Assembly: GCF_001414055.1 (NCBI RefSeq)
Contig: NZ_CP013002.1
Coordinates: 2,108,001 to 2,172,000, forward strand
Direction of reading: 5' to 3'
Source: Caulobacter henricii
GTDB taxonomy: Bacteria > Pseudomonadota > Alphaproteobacteria > Caulobacterales > Caulobacteraceae
Length of the DNA stretch: 64,000 nt
Position numbers and translations under genes: made by a program. Under the pieces are notes generated by a model that ran no database searches, was not told where the DNA came from, and worked only from the letters and a program-made list of their open reading frames with translations. Below, in pieces: positions 18,721 to 27,757 of the stretch; the stretch's first letter is position 1; each line of letters opens with the position of its first letter.

Positions 18721-18740
18721 TGAGGTATCATAATACCTCA
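18721..18740. promoter_or_regulatory. 8-bp-arm palindrome in the rplM/phoX-like divergent region
   Basis: Arms TGAGGTAT and ATACCTCA flank the four bases CATA, a 20-bp dyad of the size bound by a dimeric regulator. It lies five bases from the other inverted repeat. No regulator can be named from the sequence, and no clear -35/-10 pair was found. Confidence 0.4.
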
Positions 18741-18807
18741 ACCTTGAACGTCATCGCCTCGTCATGCAAGGCAGGCATAGGCCGTGGATAGCCCGGAGTC
18801 TCCAGAC

Positions 18808-20211
18808 ATGACCTTCTCCCGTCGCGCCTTCATGGCCTCTGCCGCCACCAGCCTGGCATTCACCGCCTTCCAGGCCCGGGCCCAGGGCGACGAGGCCCAG
18901 GACTATGCCTATATCAACGAGGTTGAAGGCTACGGACCGCTGCGGCCGGACCCCAAGGGCATGCTGGAACTGCCTGCTGGCTTCTCATACCGGGTCATCA
19001 GCCAGGCCGGCGAAACCATGGCGGACGGCTTTCTGGTTCCTGGTGCCTTTGACGGCATGGGCTGTTTCGACGCCGGCGACGGCAAACTCGCCCTGGTTCG
19101 CAATCACGAACTGGGCCCTCTGGCCTTTGACTACAGCGCCTTTGGACTGGGGGCCCGTCTGGCGGACCGCCTGCCCAAGGACCGCGCCTATGATTTCAGC
19201 GATACCGGCATCCCGCTATCTGGCGGCACGACCACGATGATCTACGACCCCCGCAGTGGCCAGGTGGTGAGCCAGCACCTCAGCCTGGCCGGTACCGCTG
19301 TTAATTGCGCTGGAGGCGTGACGCCCTGGGGCTCCTGGCTGACGTGCGAGGAGACGACCCTGTCCGCCGGGCTCGAGGTCGGCAAGGATCATGGCTTCGT
19401 CTTCGAGGTTCCCAGCAGCGCCAAGGGTCTGGTCGATCCCGTTCCGCTGAAAGCCATGGGCCGCTTCAAGCACGAAGCCGCCTGTATCGATCCCCGCACC
19501 GGGATCGTTTACATGACCGAGGACCTGCAGGACGGCCTCTTCTATCGCTATCTGCCGAATGATCGCCGCAACCTCGCGGCAGGAGGCCGACTCCAGGCCC
19601 TCGGCCTGGTCGGCGTGACCGAGGATGCCGATACCCGCAATCAGGAGGGCGAGGACAACCTCAAGCCCGGTTCCTGGACCCAGGCGCGCTGGATCGACCT
19701 GGACGGTGTCGACAATCCCTATGATGACCTGCGCCTGCGCGGGCACGCCAAGGGCGCTGCCTTCTTCGCACGAGGTGAAGGTCTCTGGTGGGGCAAGGGC
19801 GAACTCTATTTTACGGCCACCTCGGGCGGCGCAGCGGGAGCGGGCCAGATTTTCCGCTACGTCCCCAGTGCTCAGGAAGGCCAGGCCGGAGAGACCGACC
19901 AGCCCGGTCGCCTGCAGCTCTTCGTCGAGAGCAAGAACGAGAACGTTCTCGACTATGCGGACAACATCACGATCTCGCCGCTCGGCCATATCCTGGTCTG
20001 CGAGGACCGCTACTCGGACCTCAAGCCCAACCACATCCGGGGCGTGACGCCGGCTGGCAAGGTCTACACCCTGGCGCGCAACGTCTTCAGAGGAAACGCC
20101 GAGTTCGCCGGGGCCTGCTTCTCGCCGGATGGCCAGACGCTATTCGTCAATGTGCAGTGGCCAGGCATGACCCTGGCCATCACGGGGCCCTGGTCGAGCC
20201 TGAAGGCCTAG
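18808..20211 (+). CDS. PhoX-family (DUF839) phosphatase, Tat-exported
   Basis: About 467 aa from ATG 18808; a GTG eight codons upstream is in frame, but GGAG lies nine bases before the ATG. The N-terminus MTFSRRAFMASAATSLAFTA is a twin-arginine signal. The mature part follows the PhoX/DUF839 pattern: LVRNHELGP, GGTTTMIYD, NCAGGVTPWGSWLTCEET, GRFKHEAACIDPRTG, VYMTEDLQDG and LLVCEDRY-like ILVCEDRYSD. PhoX enzymes are Ca2+/Fe3+ alkaline phosphatases; this one is shorter than the best studied PhoX, so substrate is uncertain. It is monocistronic. Confidence 0.85.
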   Translation: MTFSRRAFMASAATSLAFTAFQARAQGDEAQDYAYINEVEGYGPLRPDPKGMLELPAGFSYRVISQAGETMADGFLVPGAFDGMGCFDAGDGKLALVRNHELGPLAFDYSAFGLGARLADRLPKDRAYDFSDTGIPLSGGTTTMIYDPRSGQVVSQHLSLAGTAVNCAGGVTPWGSWLTCEETTLSAGLEVGKDHGFVFEVPSSAKGLVDPVPLKAMGRFKHEAACIDPRTGIVYMTEDLQDGLFYRYLPNDRRNLAAGGRLQALGLVGVTEDADTRNQEGEDNLKPGSWTQARWIDLDGVDNPYDDLRLRGHAKGAAFFARGEGLWWGKGELYFTATSGGAAGAGQIFRYVPSAQEGQAGETDQPGRLQLFVESKNENVLDYADNITISPLGHILVCEDRYSDLKPNHIRGVTPAGKVYTLARNVFRGNAEFAGACFSPDGQTLFVNVQWPGMTLAITGPWSSLKA

Positions 20212-20220
20212 GAACTGCTC

Positions 20221-20252
20221 ATCCCGTTTAGATGGCACCATCTAGACGGGAT
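20221..20252. terminator. Bidirectional hairpin between PhoX-family gene and ctaA
   Basis: 15-base arms ATCCCGTTTAGATGG (20221-20235) and CCATCTAGACGGGAT (20238-20252) pair with one G-U and a 2-base loop, centred between the convergent stops. There is no long T-run on either side, but position and stability suggest a shared terminator. Confidence 0.65.
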
Positions 20253-20257
20253 AAGCC

Positions 20258-21289
20258 CTAGGGCCGCCGCACGCGCCAGGCAAAGGTCGTGGCGACCGCC
20301 AGCAGCACCGCTGCCCCCGCCTGATGCAGGACGCCGAGGGCCAGCGGCACCTGGGCCATCAGGGTCCAGACGCCCAGCCCAGCCTGAAGGGCGACGACGA
20401 CGGCAACGGCAAGCCCTGCAACCTTGGCTTCGCGGGGCAGATGGCGCGCACGGTAGGTCATCACACCAAGGGCGATCCCCGCTGCGAACAGGCCATAGGC
20501 GACCAGCCTGTGGTGCAGCTGCACTGCGCCCTGGCTGTGGGCCAGCGTGCCCCAAAGCCCCTTGCCCAAATAGGCATCAGGCCAGAAGTGGCCATTCATC
20601 AGCGGCCAGTCGTTATAGACGAGACCCGCATCATTGCCGGCCACCAGAGCCCCCAACAGGCTCTGAAAGAACACCGCCCCGAGAAAGGCCATGGCCCAGC
20701 CACGCCAGGGTGATCGTTCCTCAATACGGGGCGAACCAGCCCAGGCATCAAGGGCCGTCCAGACCAGCAAGATGAACAGCGCCAGGGCCAGGCCCAGATG
20801 GGTCATCAGCCGCTCGGGCGCGACGGAGACCCGCTCGGACAGCCCACTCGAGACCATCCACCAGCCGACCAACCCCTGCAGCCCGCCCAGCAGTAGCAGG
20901 GCCCCGCACCGCCAGATCAGGCGTCGGGGGATCATGCCGCGGATCAGAAAGAAGGCGAAGGGAATGGCGAAAGCAGCGCCGATCAGACGGCCCAGGAGCC
21001 GGTGCCCCCATTCCCACCAGAAGATAGTCTTGTAGGCTTCCAGGCTCATGCCCGCATTGACCAGCTTGTACTGGGGAATTTCCTTGTAGAGCTCGAAATT
21101 GGCCTGCCAGGCCGCCTCCGACATCGGAGGCAATGCCCCCATGATCGGCTTCCACTCGGTAATCGACAGGCCCGAATCGGTCAGGCGCGTCGCGCCACCG
21201 ACAACGACCATGCAGAAAACCAGCGCCGCCACGACGAACAGCCAGATGGCGACAGGGCGGGAACGATCAGAGCGCAGGAATGACGTCAT
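20258..21289 (-). CDS. ctaA: Heme A synthase (type 2)
   Basis: 343 aa. Oxidises the C8 methyl of heme O to make heme A for aa3-type cytochrome c oxidase. Eight transmembrane helices are apparent. Conserved heme-ligand histidines sit in [31 protein letters not shown] and [11 protein letters not shown]. The [18 protein letters not shown] motif near the N-terminus is diagnostic. I favour the ATG at 21289 over an in-frame TTG four codons upstream; both have weak ribosome-binding sites. It stands alone, outside a cta operon. Confidence 0.95.
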   Translation of the reverse strand: MTSFLRSDRSRPVAIWLFVVAALVFCMVVVGGATRLTDSGLSITEWKPIMGALPPMSEAAWQANFELYKEIPQYKLVNAGMSLEAYKTIFWWEWGHRLLGRLIGAAFAIPFAFFLIRGMIPRRLIWRCGALLLLGGLQGLVGWWMVSSGLSERVSVAPERLMTHLGLALALFILLVWTALDAWAGSPRIEERSPWRGWAMAFLGAVFFQSLLGALVAGNDAGLVYNDWPLMNGHFWPDAYLGKGLWGTLAHSQGAVQLHHRLVAYGLFAAGIALGVMTYRARHLPREAKVAGLAVAVVVALQAGLGVWTLMAQVPLALGVLHQAGAAVLLAVATTFAWRVRRP

Positions 21290-21435
21290 GTTACCGGACA
21301 AAGCGATAAGTCTGGGCCGAAATGCGACCGGCCGTCCCGTACTCCCGCTGCAGTCTGCCGTCCATGACCGATGACGCTTAAGGGATTTTCGTGCGATGAT
21401 GCCGCGCGGACGACGGGTCCGGCACGGAGGCCCTG

Positions 21436-21690
21436 ATGAGCGGTGTTGGAGTGTTCGCCACAGCGGTGATCGGCATATTTGCCGGCTGGATCGCCGATAT
21501 TGTGCTGGGACATCGTCATTCGCTGTTCGCCAAGCTGCTGATCGGTGTCATCGGTGCCTTTATCGGCGTCTTCATCGCCCAGCGCCTCGCCCTGCCGTTC
21601 ACCGGCTTCTGGGGTGGACTCCTTGTGGCCAGCGTCGGAGCCATCCTCTTTCTGGCCGTACTCAGCCTCGTTTTCCGGAGAACCGCTTGA
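21436..21690 (+). CDS. GlsB/YeaQ/YmgE family small membrane protein
   Basis: 84 aa with three hydrophobic helices rich in Gly ([58 protein letters not shown]). This glycine-zipper layout is that of the transglycosylase-associated YeaQ/YmgE family, small inner-membrane proteins often stress-induced but without a proven function. Its TGA overlaps the TTG start of the next gene. Confidence 0.8.
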   Translation: MSGVGVFATAVIGIFAGWIADIVLGHRHSLFAKLLIGVIGAFIGVFIAQRLALPFTGFWGGLLVASVGAILFLAVLSLVFRRTA

Positions 21691-21914
21691 GCGCCCCAAT
21701 CATTCCGGCCCGCCTGAGGAAGCTGATCGGCACCCTTGGCATCATGGTCTTTCTGGCCGTCTATGTGGCCATCGCCACCACGCTCTATGACTTCCTGCCC
21801 GACAATCGCGCGGTGCATCTGATCTATTTCGCGGTCATAGGCCTCGCCTGGGGTCTGCCGCTGATGCCTCTGATGTCGTGGATGGGCAAGGCTGACAAAC
21901 CCGTCATCCGCTGA
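21687..21914 (+). CDS. DUF2842 family small membrane protein
   Basis: 75 aa from the TTG that overlaps the preceding stop (TTGA). Two helices (IGTLGIMVFLAVYVAIATTLY and HLIYFAVIGLAWGLPLMPLMSWM), preceded by a basic start ARLRKL, match the alphaproteobacterial DUF2842 pattern. Function unknown. The two small genes form an operon that ends in a strong terminator. Confidence 0.75.
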   Translation: MSAPIIPARLRKLIGTLGIMVFLAVYVAIATTLYDFLPDNRAVHLIYFAVIGLAWGLPLMPLMSWMGKADKPVIR

Positions 21915-21930
21915 CAGGCCCTGAACCGAA

Positions 21931-21956
21931 AAAGGCCGCCCCTTGGGGCGGCCTTT
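21931..21956 (+). terminator. Rho-independent terminator after the small membrane-protein pair
   Basis: A 12-bp stem AAAGGCCGCCCC/GGGGCGGCCTTT with a two-base loop, followed by a pyrimidine-rich TTTCCGTTCTTCCGTTT tract. It lies 16 bp after the upstream stop. Confidence 0.85.
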
Positions 21957-21985
21957 CCGTTCTTCCGTTTATTCCCCTGAGGAAA

Positions 21986-22062
<77 letters not shown>

Positions 22063-22134
22063 ACGGAAGAGGCGCTCTTATAGGCGCCGGTCCGGAGCTC
22101 TGCAACCGGTATTCCGGCTGATTTTCGATGTGGT

Positions 22135-22563
22135 CTAGAGACGCCTGAGGAGCCCATCCAGGCGCGCCTTGACGACCTCCAGATCGCCCAGCGCAAAGGT
22201 CAGACGATCGCGTGCCTCGCCAGCCAGGTCCAGGCTCGCATCGCCTTCAACGGAGTGCCTGACGTCAGCGTCGAGATTGGCCGAGCCGTTGGAGCCGAGG
22301 CCCGCCGCGATCACATGCGACAGGCCCTGATCGCGATGCAGTTTCTGCACACCCTTGATGGTCAGGCCTTCGCCGTGCAGCAGCACGCGCACGCCGTTCA
22401 GAACGGCAATATCCTGCGGACGGTAAAAACGCCGCCCGCCAGCCCGTTTCATGGGCCGAATGAACGAGAACTTGGTTTCCCAGAAGCGCAACACATGCTG
22501 GGGCACGCCCAGCTCGTCTGCGGCTTCGGAGATCGTGCGGAAGGCGTTGGGTCCCTTCGCCAC
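22135..22563 (-). CDS. MerR family transcriptional regulator
   Basis: 142 aa, GTG start. A MerR winged helix-turn-helix opens the protein: FRTISEAADELGVPQHVLRFWETKF, then a GGRRFYRPQDIAVL wing. No C-terminal Cys metal site is present, and the C-terminal third is a short helical region. This MerR lies directly downstream of ihfA in many alphaproteobacteria and its targets are not established. Eleven bases separate it from ihfA. Confidence 0.9.
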   Translation of the reverse strand: MAKGPNAFRTISEAADELGVPQHVLRFWETKFSFIRPMKRAGGRRFYRPQDIAVLNGVRVLLHGEGLTIKGVQKLHRDQGLSHVIAAGLGSNGSANLDADVRHSVEGDASLDLAGEARDRLTFALGDLEVVKARLDGLLRRL

Positions 22564-22574
22564 CGCGCGCGTGC

Positions 22575-22877
22575 CTAGCCGCCCAGGGCGCGGTCGATGC
22601 GCGCCTTCATGACCTGTGAGGCGCGGAAACCGATTACACGACGGGGTTCGATCTCGGCGGGCTCCCCGGTCTTGGGATTGCGGCCCATGCGGGCGCGCTT
22701 GTCACGAACCTGGAACACGCCAAATCCGGAGAGTTTGACGGTTTCGCCCCCCTCAAGCGCCTCAGCGACAAGGTCGAGAGTACGTTCGACCAGACCGGCG
22801 CAATCCTGTCGGGTCAGTCCCACTTCCTCATGGACAGCCTCGCAGAGGTCGGCCCGGGTCAATGTCGCGCCCTTCAT
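22575..22877 (-). CDS. ihfA: Integration host factor subunit alpha
   Basis: 100 aa from the ATG at 22877 with GGGGG upstream. Typical HU/IHF fold: [21 protein letters not shown], the [16 protein letters not shown] beta arms base, and the [19 protein letters not shown] beta-ribbon whose Pro intercalates into DNA. IHF bends DNA and assists sigma-54, recombination and replication functions. Confidence 0.95.
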   Translation of the reverse strand: MKGATLTRADLCEAVHEEVGLTRQDCAGLVERTLDLVAEALEGGETVKLSGFGVFQVRDKRARMGRNPKTGEPAEIEPRRVIGFRASQVMKARIDRALGG

Positions 22878-23074
22878 GACGCCCCCTACGCGCTTTGGCG
22901 GATCCGTGATGCACGGTGCCAGATTGAAAACACTTGGACCACCCAAACGGCAGACATCGCCTCTACTGAGCGAACGCTGACGTTTGAGCAAGCCTGCATG
23001 CCGCGATTATCGCATGAAGTCAAAGACTCAAGGGCGAGACTTCACGCTCGATCACAAGCCTGTCCAGCTGGCGG

Positions 23075-24052
23075 TCAGAGGCGCAAGAGACAGGCACCCC
23101 ATGTCAGCCCGCCACCCATGGCTTCCAGCAGCAACAGTTGGCCGGGCTTGATGCGGCCATCGGCAACGCCATGCGCAAAAGCCAACGGAATCGAGGCCGC
23201 AGATGTGTTGGCATGGATGGCCACGGTCGAGATAACCTTGGCCTCATCCAGACCCACGCGGTGGGCCACCCCCTGAAGGATCCGCTGGTTGGCCTGATGG
23301 GGGATGAACCAGTCGACATCAGCGATCTCGACTCCGGCTGATCCCGCAGCCGCCCGGATGGCCTCGGAGATATTGACCACGGCATGCTTGAAGACCTGAT
23401 TGCCCAGCATCCGCAGCTTACCGACCGTACCGGTAGTCGACGGGCCACCATCCACGAACAACAAGTCCTGCTTGGTCCCATCCGCCCGCAGGGCGAAGCT
23501 GAGCAGGCCCTGATCGGCGGTCGTGCCCTGACCTTCACGCGGTTCGAGGACCACAGCACCGGCCCCGTCACCGAACAGCACACAGGTGCCACGATCGGAC
23601 CAGTCCATCAGCCGAGTCATGGCTTCGGCACCGATCACCAGGGCACATTTGGAGTGCCCGCGCGCGACGAACCCGTCAGCGACGCTCAGGGCATAGACGA
23701 AACCCGAACAAACGGCCTGAATGTCAAAGGCGATGCCGACCGGCGCGCCCAGTTTCCTTTGCACGATCGTCGCCGTCGCCGGAAAGGTCAGGTCGGGCGT
23801 CGTGGTGGCGACGATGATCAGGTCGACCTCAGCCGCAGTCCTGCCCGCCGCCTCAAGCGCTGACCGCGCTGCCTCAAGCGCAAGATCAGACACGGCCTGA
23901 TCTTCAGCCGCCTGATGCCGCTGACGAATGCCCGTACGTTCTACGATCCACTCGTCGCTGGTATCGACAAATTTAGACAGGTCATCATTGGTGACGATCT
24001 TGGGGGGGAGGTATGCGCCGATCCCCGTTACAGCGCTGCGAATGACGGTCAC
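23075..24052 (-). CDS. fabH: Beta-ketoacyl-ACP synthase III
   Basis: 325 aa. Condenses acetyl-CoA with malonyl-ACP to start fatty-acid synthesis. The Cys-His-Asn triad is visible: Cys in IQAVCSGFVYAL, His in WFIPHQANQRIL, Asn in AIHANTSAASIP. Begins with GTG inside the GTGA overlap with the plsX stop, so translation is coupled to plsX. A 197-bp gap precedes ihfA, which may hold an ihfA promoter. Confidence 0.97.
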   Translation of the reverse strand: MTVIRSAVTGIGAYLPPKIVTNDDLSKFVDTSDEWIVERTGIRQRHQAAEDQAVSDLALEAARSALEAAGRTAAEVDLIIVATTTPDLTFPATATIVQRKLGAPVGIAFDIQAVCSGFVYALSVADGFVARGHSKCALVIGAEAMTRLMDWSDRGTCVLFGDGAGAVVLEPREGQGTTADQGLLSFALRADGTKQDLLFVDGGPSTTGTVGKLRMLGNQVFKHAVVNISEAIRAAAGSAGVEIADVDWFIPHQANQRILQGVAHRVGLDEAKVISTVAIHANTSAASIPLAFAHGVADGRIKPGQLLLLEAMGGGLTWGACLLRL

Positions 24053-25122
24053 TCAGGCACTCCATCAGACACGGCGCTGACCGGGTCGCCTTCCGCCTTG
24101 TCCGAAGGTGCGGTGAGGCGCTGAAGATTGCGCTCGATCTCTGCCGAGAAATCGCTGCGCGCCAAATCCGTTGCGACCCGGATCGCCGAAAAGAAGCCGT
24201 TCGCGTCCGCTCCGCCGTGGCTCTTGACCACGATGCCGTTCAGGCCAAGCAGAGGTGCCCCATTCACCCGGCCCGGATCCAGCCGCTGCTTCATCTTGCC
24301 CAGCGCGCTCGAGGCGATCAGCGCGCCCAGCATGGCCAGGGGGGACGAGGTCAGAGTCGTCTTGATCTCGTTCGAGAAAAACCGCGCCAAACCTTCGGCC
24401 GTCTTCAGGGCGACATTGCCGGTGAAGCCGTCGGTCACGACGACATCGACGGTGCCAAGGGCGATGTCATTGCCCTCGACGAAACCTTGATAGTCGAAGT
24501 CCAGCTTGGTCTCACGGAGGATGGCGTGGGCCTCACGCACTTCCTCATGGCCCTTCTGGTCTTCCGAGCCGACGTTCAACAGGCCCACGGTCGGTCGCTT
24601 GGAGCCGTGAACGGCATGGTGATAAGCCGCTCCCATAATGGCGAACTCGACCAGCTGGGCCGCGTCGCTTTCGACATTGGCACCGACGTCGAGGACGGTC
24701 GTCACGCCCTTCATGTTGGGCCAGTTGGCGACGATGGCCGGGCGCTCCAGGCCGGCCCCCATGCGCAGAATCAACTTGGAGATCGCCATCAGTGCGCCGG
24801 TGTTGCCGGCGGACACACAGGCATGGGCCTCGCCCGCACGGAGCGATTCGACGGCATTCCAGAGGCTCGACCCCTTGCCACGGCGCATGGCCTGGGCAGG
24901 CTTTTCCTCCATGGCGATGCACTTGTCGGTGTGCCGGATCTCACTCACCGCCTTGGCAGCCGGCGCCTTGGCGAGCTCAGCGCCAAGCTTGGCTTCATCA
25001 CCATGCAGCAGGAAGCGCACGCCGGGCAGCGCCTGAGCGGCCCTTGCCACCCCAGGCACGACGACGGACGGGCCGTGATCGCCACCCATGGCATCGATCG
25101 AAATGACTATGGTCTTGGACAC
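24049..25122 (-). CDS. plsX: Phosphate acyltransferase PlsX
   Basis: About 357 aa. Converts acyl-ACP to acyl-phosphate for phospholipid synthesis. Signatures: VISIDAMGGDHGP at the N-terminus, CVSAGNTGALMA, VLDVGANVE, LLNVGSEDQKG and VVTDGFTGNVALK. I place the start at a GTG just before SKTIVISIDAMGG; a GGAG lies about 14 bases upstream, so a slightly longer N-terminus (to 25167) is possible. It overlaps fabH by four bases and follows the DUF177 gene by about 65 bp, with no rpmF between them. Confidence 0.96.
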   Translation of the reverse strand: MSKTIVISIDAMGGDHGPSVVVPGVARAAQALPGVRFLLHGDEAKLGAELAKAPAAKAVSEIRHTDKCIAMEEKPAQAMRRGKGSSLWNAVESLRAGEAHACVSAGNTGALMAISKLILRMGAGLERPAIVANWPNMKGVTTVLDVGANVESDAAQLVEFAIMGAAYHHAVHGSKRPTVGLLNVGSEDQKGHEEVREAHAILRETKLDFDYQGFVEGNDIALGTVDVVVTDGFTGNVALKTAEGLARFFSNEIKTTLTSSPLAMLGALIASSALGKMKQRLDPGRVNGAPLLGLNGIVVKSHGGADANGFFSAIRVATDLARSDFSAEIERNLQRLTAPSDKAEGDPVSAVSDGVPE

Positions 25123-25187
25123 GTTGACGCTTTTTGCTCCTGGGACGCTCACGTGACTAACACGCAAGAGTGGTGAGTCGGCTCGCT

Positions 25188-25727
25188 TTAGTCCGACTCG
25201 CCCTTGGGTTTGAGCGCCTTGAGCGCGGCGAACGGTGAGATTTCCGCAGTCGGCAGCGGGTTTTCGAACACGGCTCCCGGCTTACGGGGGAATGGATCCA
25301 GTTCCAGCGCCAGATGTTCCAGCACATAACCAGAGACATCAATCACATCACTTTCAAGGACGTCCGGCGGGTCATCAGCCTCGGGATCGAGGCCCAGTTC
25401 ACCACCATCCTGCGCCGGCGCATGTTCGCTGTTGGCGGGGATGACATGCACCGTAAAGCGCGCCTCAATGGCGTCTTCAAAGTCATCTGCCGTCACACTG
25501 CAGGTCTGAACGACGCGCGCGCTGAGGCGGCCCGAAACTTCCGCGCCATCCAGCCAGGCGCTCAGATAGACCTCGGAGGAGAAAGCCTCGAGACGCACCA
25601 GTCCCAGCTGCCGGGCAATGGCCTTGCGCTGGTCGGCATCAGGCTCGAACCTGAGGCTCACATCACCGCGATCGACACGGGCCAGAGGGACTTCATAGGG
25701 CCAGGCCACGGTCAGGGGTTCGGCCAT
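25188..25727 (-). CDS. DUF177 (YceD) family protein
   Basis: 179 aa. The DUF177 Cys-centred core appears as GRLSARVVQTCSVTADDFEDAIEARFTV, followed by an acidic region DPEADDPPDVLESDVIDVSGYVLEHLALELDPFPRKPGA split over the conserved LALxLxPxPR motif. YceD proteins are linked to 23S rRNA processing and sit upstream of plsX in many bacteria. GGAGAGG precedes the ATG. It overlaps the upstream chaperone gene by 16 bp. Confidence 0.92.
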   Translation of the reverse strand: MAEPLTVAWPYEVPLARVDRGDVSLRFEPDADQRKAIARQLGLVRLEAFSSEVYLSAWLDGAEVSGRLSARVVQTCSVTADDFEDAIEARFTVHVIPANSEHAPAQDGGELGLDPEADDPPDVLESDVIDVSGYVLEHLALELDPFPRKPGAVFENPLPTAEISPFAALKALKPKGESD

Positions 25728-26242
25728 TGCGCCTCTCCTTGCAGCAGTGCGGTCAGCGATTGAGCCGCCAAGCTCTCACGGGCGGCGACGACATAGTCCA
25801 TCAGCGCCTGTACATCCCCCTCGCCACGCTCCTCCAGGACCGTGCGGCCGATCATTTCGGCCAGGGCGGCGCGATCAGGCAGGCCGGCGACGGCCTCGTC
25901 AAACGCCTTCAATCGGCCATAGAAGGCCCCGGCCAGCTTCTTCATCTTCTTGCCGACTGCGGTGTCCGACACACCGATCTCGCGGAATGCATCGTCCAGA
26001 CCGCGTACATAGGCGTCAAACACCGCCTGCGAAGTTTCTGCCGCAAGGTCGCCCTGCCCCTTCAAGCGTTCCAGCAGGAGCACGACGTGCAGCGTGAAAA
26101 GTTCGAACCGCCCTTCAAGCGAGTCGCGAACGCCCATCTCCCGGTAAAGCGGAGCTGACCGTGCCTGGGCGACCGCCGAAGCATAGAGCTTGGCCCCTGC
26201 CGCCTTGGAGGGTCTGGGCTTCAACAGCCGTTCGAGAATCAT
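25712..26242 (-). CDS. Ubiquinol-cytochrome c chaperone (CBP3/UQCC1-like)
   Basis: 176 aa. Fits PF03981: LYASAVAQARSAPLYREMGVRDSLEGRFELFTLHVVLLLERL followed by FDAYVRGLDDAFREIGVSD and KKMKKLAGAFYGRLKAFDEA. The mitochondrial homologue CBP3/UQCC1 assists cytochrome b assembly into the bc1 complex, so a role in complex III biogenesis is inferred. GAGGC lies five bases before the ATG. It is the first gene of the chaperone-DUF177-plsX-fabH-ihfA-merR run. Confidence 0.9.
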   Translation of the reverse strand: MILERLLKPRPSKAAGAKLYASAVAQARSAPLYREMGVRDSLEGRFELFTLHVVLLLERLKGQGDLAAETSQAVFDAYVRGLDDAFREIGVSDTAVGKKMKKLAGAFYGRLKAFDEAVAGLPDRAALAEMIGRTVLEERGEGDVQALMDYVVAARESLAAQSLTALLQGEAQWPNP

Positions 26243-26363
26243 TCAACGCCTCTATTTCGCCGCGTGCCGTCGCTAGATGAGCATCTGGTCCACGCGGACC
26301 ATTGAACTAAGCCCCTCCGGGCGATAGGTCAAAGTCCAGCATTCTTCCGGTTCCGGAGACCTC

Positions 26364-26852
26364 ATGTTTCGTCCCGCCGTTTTTGTCGCCGCCGCCCTCG
26401 GCCTGTCTGCCGTTGTGTCCGGCTGCACGCCGCTGACGAGCTACTCCGGCTTTCAGGCCATTGAAGCCAAGCCTGCCGACATGAAGATCGGTGAAGACAG
26501 CAAGTCCACCCTCATGGAAAAGCTGGGCTCGCCCTCGACCGTTTCGACTTTCGACCCCAACACCTGGTATTATGTGTCCCAGACTACCGACCGGGTGGCG
26601 TTCTACATGCCGCGGGTGATCAAGCGCGACGTGATCGCCATCAAGTTCAACCCGGCCGACGAGAAGGTTTCCTCGATCAACACCTTCACGCTGAAGGACG
26701 GCAAGGTCATTGCCTATAACGGACGCGAAACGCCGACCCGCGGACGCGAGATGACGATCCTTGAGCAGTTGCTTGGCAATGTGGGCCGTGGCGGCATGCT
26801 ACCCAACGATCAGGATAATGTTCCCGGTAGCCGCCCTGGCGATCGCCGCTAA
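26364..26852 (+). CDS. bamE: Outer membrane protein assembly factor BamE (SmpA/OmlA lipoprotein)
   Basis: 162 aa. A signal peptide with lipobox VVSG|C at about Cys21 precedes a SmpA/OmlA domain: MKIGEDSKSTLMEKLGSPST, then WYYVSQTTDRVAFYMPRV and VIAIKFNPADEKVSSIN. BamE stabilises the BamABCD outer-membrane insertion machine. The C-terminal ~45 residues (REMTILEQLLGNVGRGG) match the extension common in alphaproteobacteria. GGAG is five bases upstream of the ATG. Divergent from the chaperone operon and followed by a strong terminator. Confidence 0.93.
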   Translation: MFRPAVFVAAALGLSAVVSGCTPLTSYSGFQAIEAKPADMKIGEDSKSTLMEKLGSPSTVSTFDPNTWYYVSQTTDRVAFYMPRVIKRDVIAIKFNPADEKVSSINTFTLKDGKVIAYNGRETPTRGREMTILEQLLGNVGRGGMLPNDQDNVPGSRPGDRR

Positions 26853-26877
26853 AGCTTAGAATTGGGATGTTTTTCGA

Positions 26878-26909
26878 AAGGCCGCATGCTCAGAGCGTGC
26901 GGCCTTTTT
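26878..26909 (+). terminator. Rho-independent terminator after bamE
   Basis: A 13-bp stem AAGGCCGCATGCT/AGCGTGCGGCCTT (one G-U pair) with loop CAG and a following TTTTTA, placed 26 bp after the stop. Confidence 0.9.
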
Positions 26910-27113
26910 ACGCATGTGACTGTTAGCGGTCTCTAAGGATTAAGGGCATAGGCAAACTCAGACGCGACGGGATTGGTGGTCAAAGCTAGATCCCGACGCT
27001 CTGTTACGCCCACCCCTTGCCTGAAACACTTCATCAACCAGCGTCAAGGCAAGCTCATTAACAAGACGGCTAAGCTAAAGAACCAAGACCTTGCCAAGAT
27101 TGGGAGGCGGTGA

Positions 27114-27644
27114 ATGAACGGGATGGACCTCAAGGCGTTGTCGCTTCTGCTTGTCGATGACAATCAGAACATGCGCAAGATCCTGGGTGCGATCCTGAAG
27201 TCCTTCGGCATTCGCGACATTCAAGAAGCAGATGACGGCCTACAGGCGCTCCGCATTCTCAATGGCAAAGAAGTCGACATCATCTTCACCGACCTGATGA
27301 TGCAACCCGTCGATGGTTTGGCCTTCATTCGGTGGATCCGCACATCAACCGCCAGCCCCTGTCGGTTTGTACCCATCATCATGGTCACCGGTCATGCCAC
27401 GAAGCGCAGCCTGGATGAGGCCCGCATGGCGGGGGTCACAGAGTTCCTGGCCAAGCCCCTGAATGCGCGCGGCGTGATGCACCGCCTCAATGAGGTGATC
27501 AACAACCCGCGCCCGTTTGTACGGGTGGGCGACTATTTCGGACCTTGCCGCCGTCGCCGGATCGACCACGAGTTCGCCGGACAGGAACGTCGGGCCGCAG
27601 CTGAGGCAGCCGGGGAAGATTTCGACCCCGAAGACGTCTACTAG
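27114..27644 (+). CDS. CheY-like response regulator with basic C-terminal extension
   Basis: 176 aa. The receiver domain (about 8-130) is complete: LLVDDNQNMRK acid pocket, phospho-acceptor Asp in IIFTDLMM (about residue 59), Thr in MVTGHA and Lys in FLAKPL. About 45 residues follow with no DNA-binding domain; they contain a basic GPCRRRRIDHEF patch and an acidic end EDFDPEDVY. This layout recurs in alphaproteobacterial single-domain regulators. No histidine kinase lies next to it, so the partner is unknown. The 200-bp upstream region is relatively AT-rich and should hold its promoter. Confidence 0.9.
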   Translation: MNGMDLKALSLLLVDDNQNMRKILGAILKSFGIRDIQEADDGLQALRILNGKEVDIIFTDLMMQPVDGLAFIRWIRTSTASPCRFVPIIMVTGHATKRSLDEARMAGVTEFLAKPLNARGVMHRLNEVINNPRPFVRVGDYFGPCRRRRIDHEFAGQERRAAAEAAGEDFDPEDVY

Positions 27645-27704
27645 AGCCCACATGGGCGGACCAGAGCTCGCCCCCCTCTAGGCAAGTGCTGCTTGAAACA
27701 AGAA

Positions 27705-27732
27705 ACGCCCCGGAGATCGCTCCCCGGGGCGT
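27705..27732 (-). terminator. Rho-independent terminator after hppA
   Basis: On the minus strand, ACGCCCCGG pairs with CCGGGGCGT around a 10-base loop and is followed by TTCTTGTTT. It lies 26 bp past the hppA stop, between hppA and the convergent response-regulator gene. Confidence 0.75.
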
Positions 27733-27757
27733 CTTGCAGTCTAGAAGCCGTCGTAGA

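Noticed and set aside
25123..25187. Missing rpmF between DUF177 and plsX
   Set aside because: rpmF is often located elsewhere in alphaproteobacteria, so its absence is ordinary.
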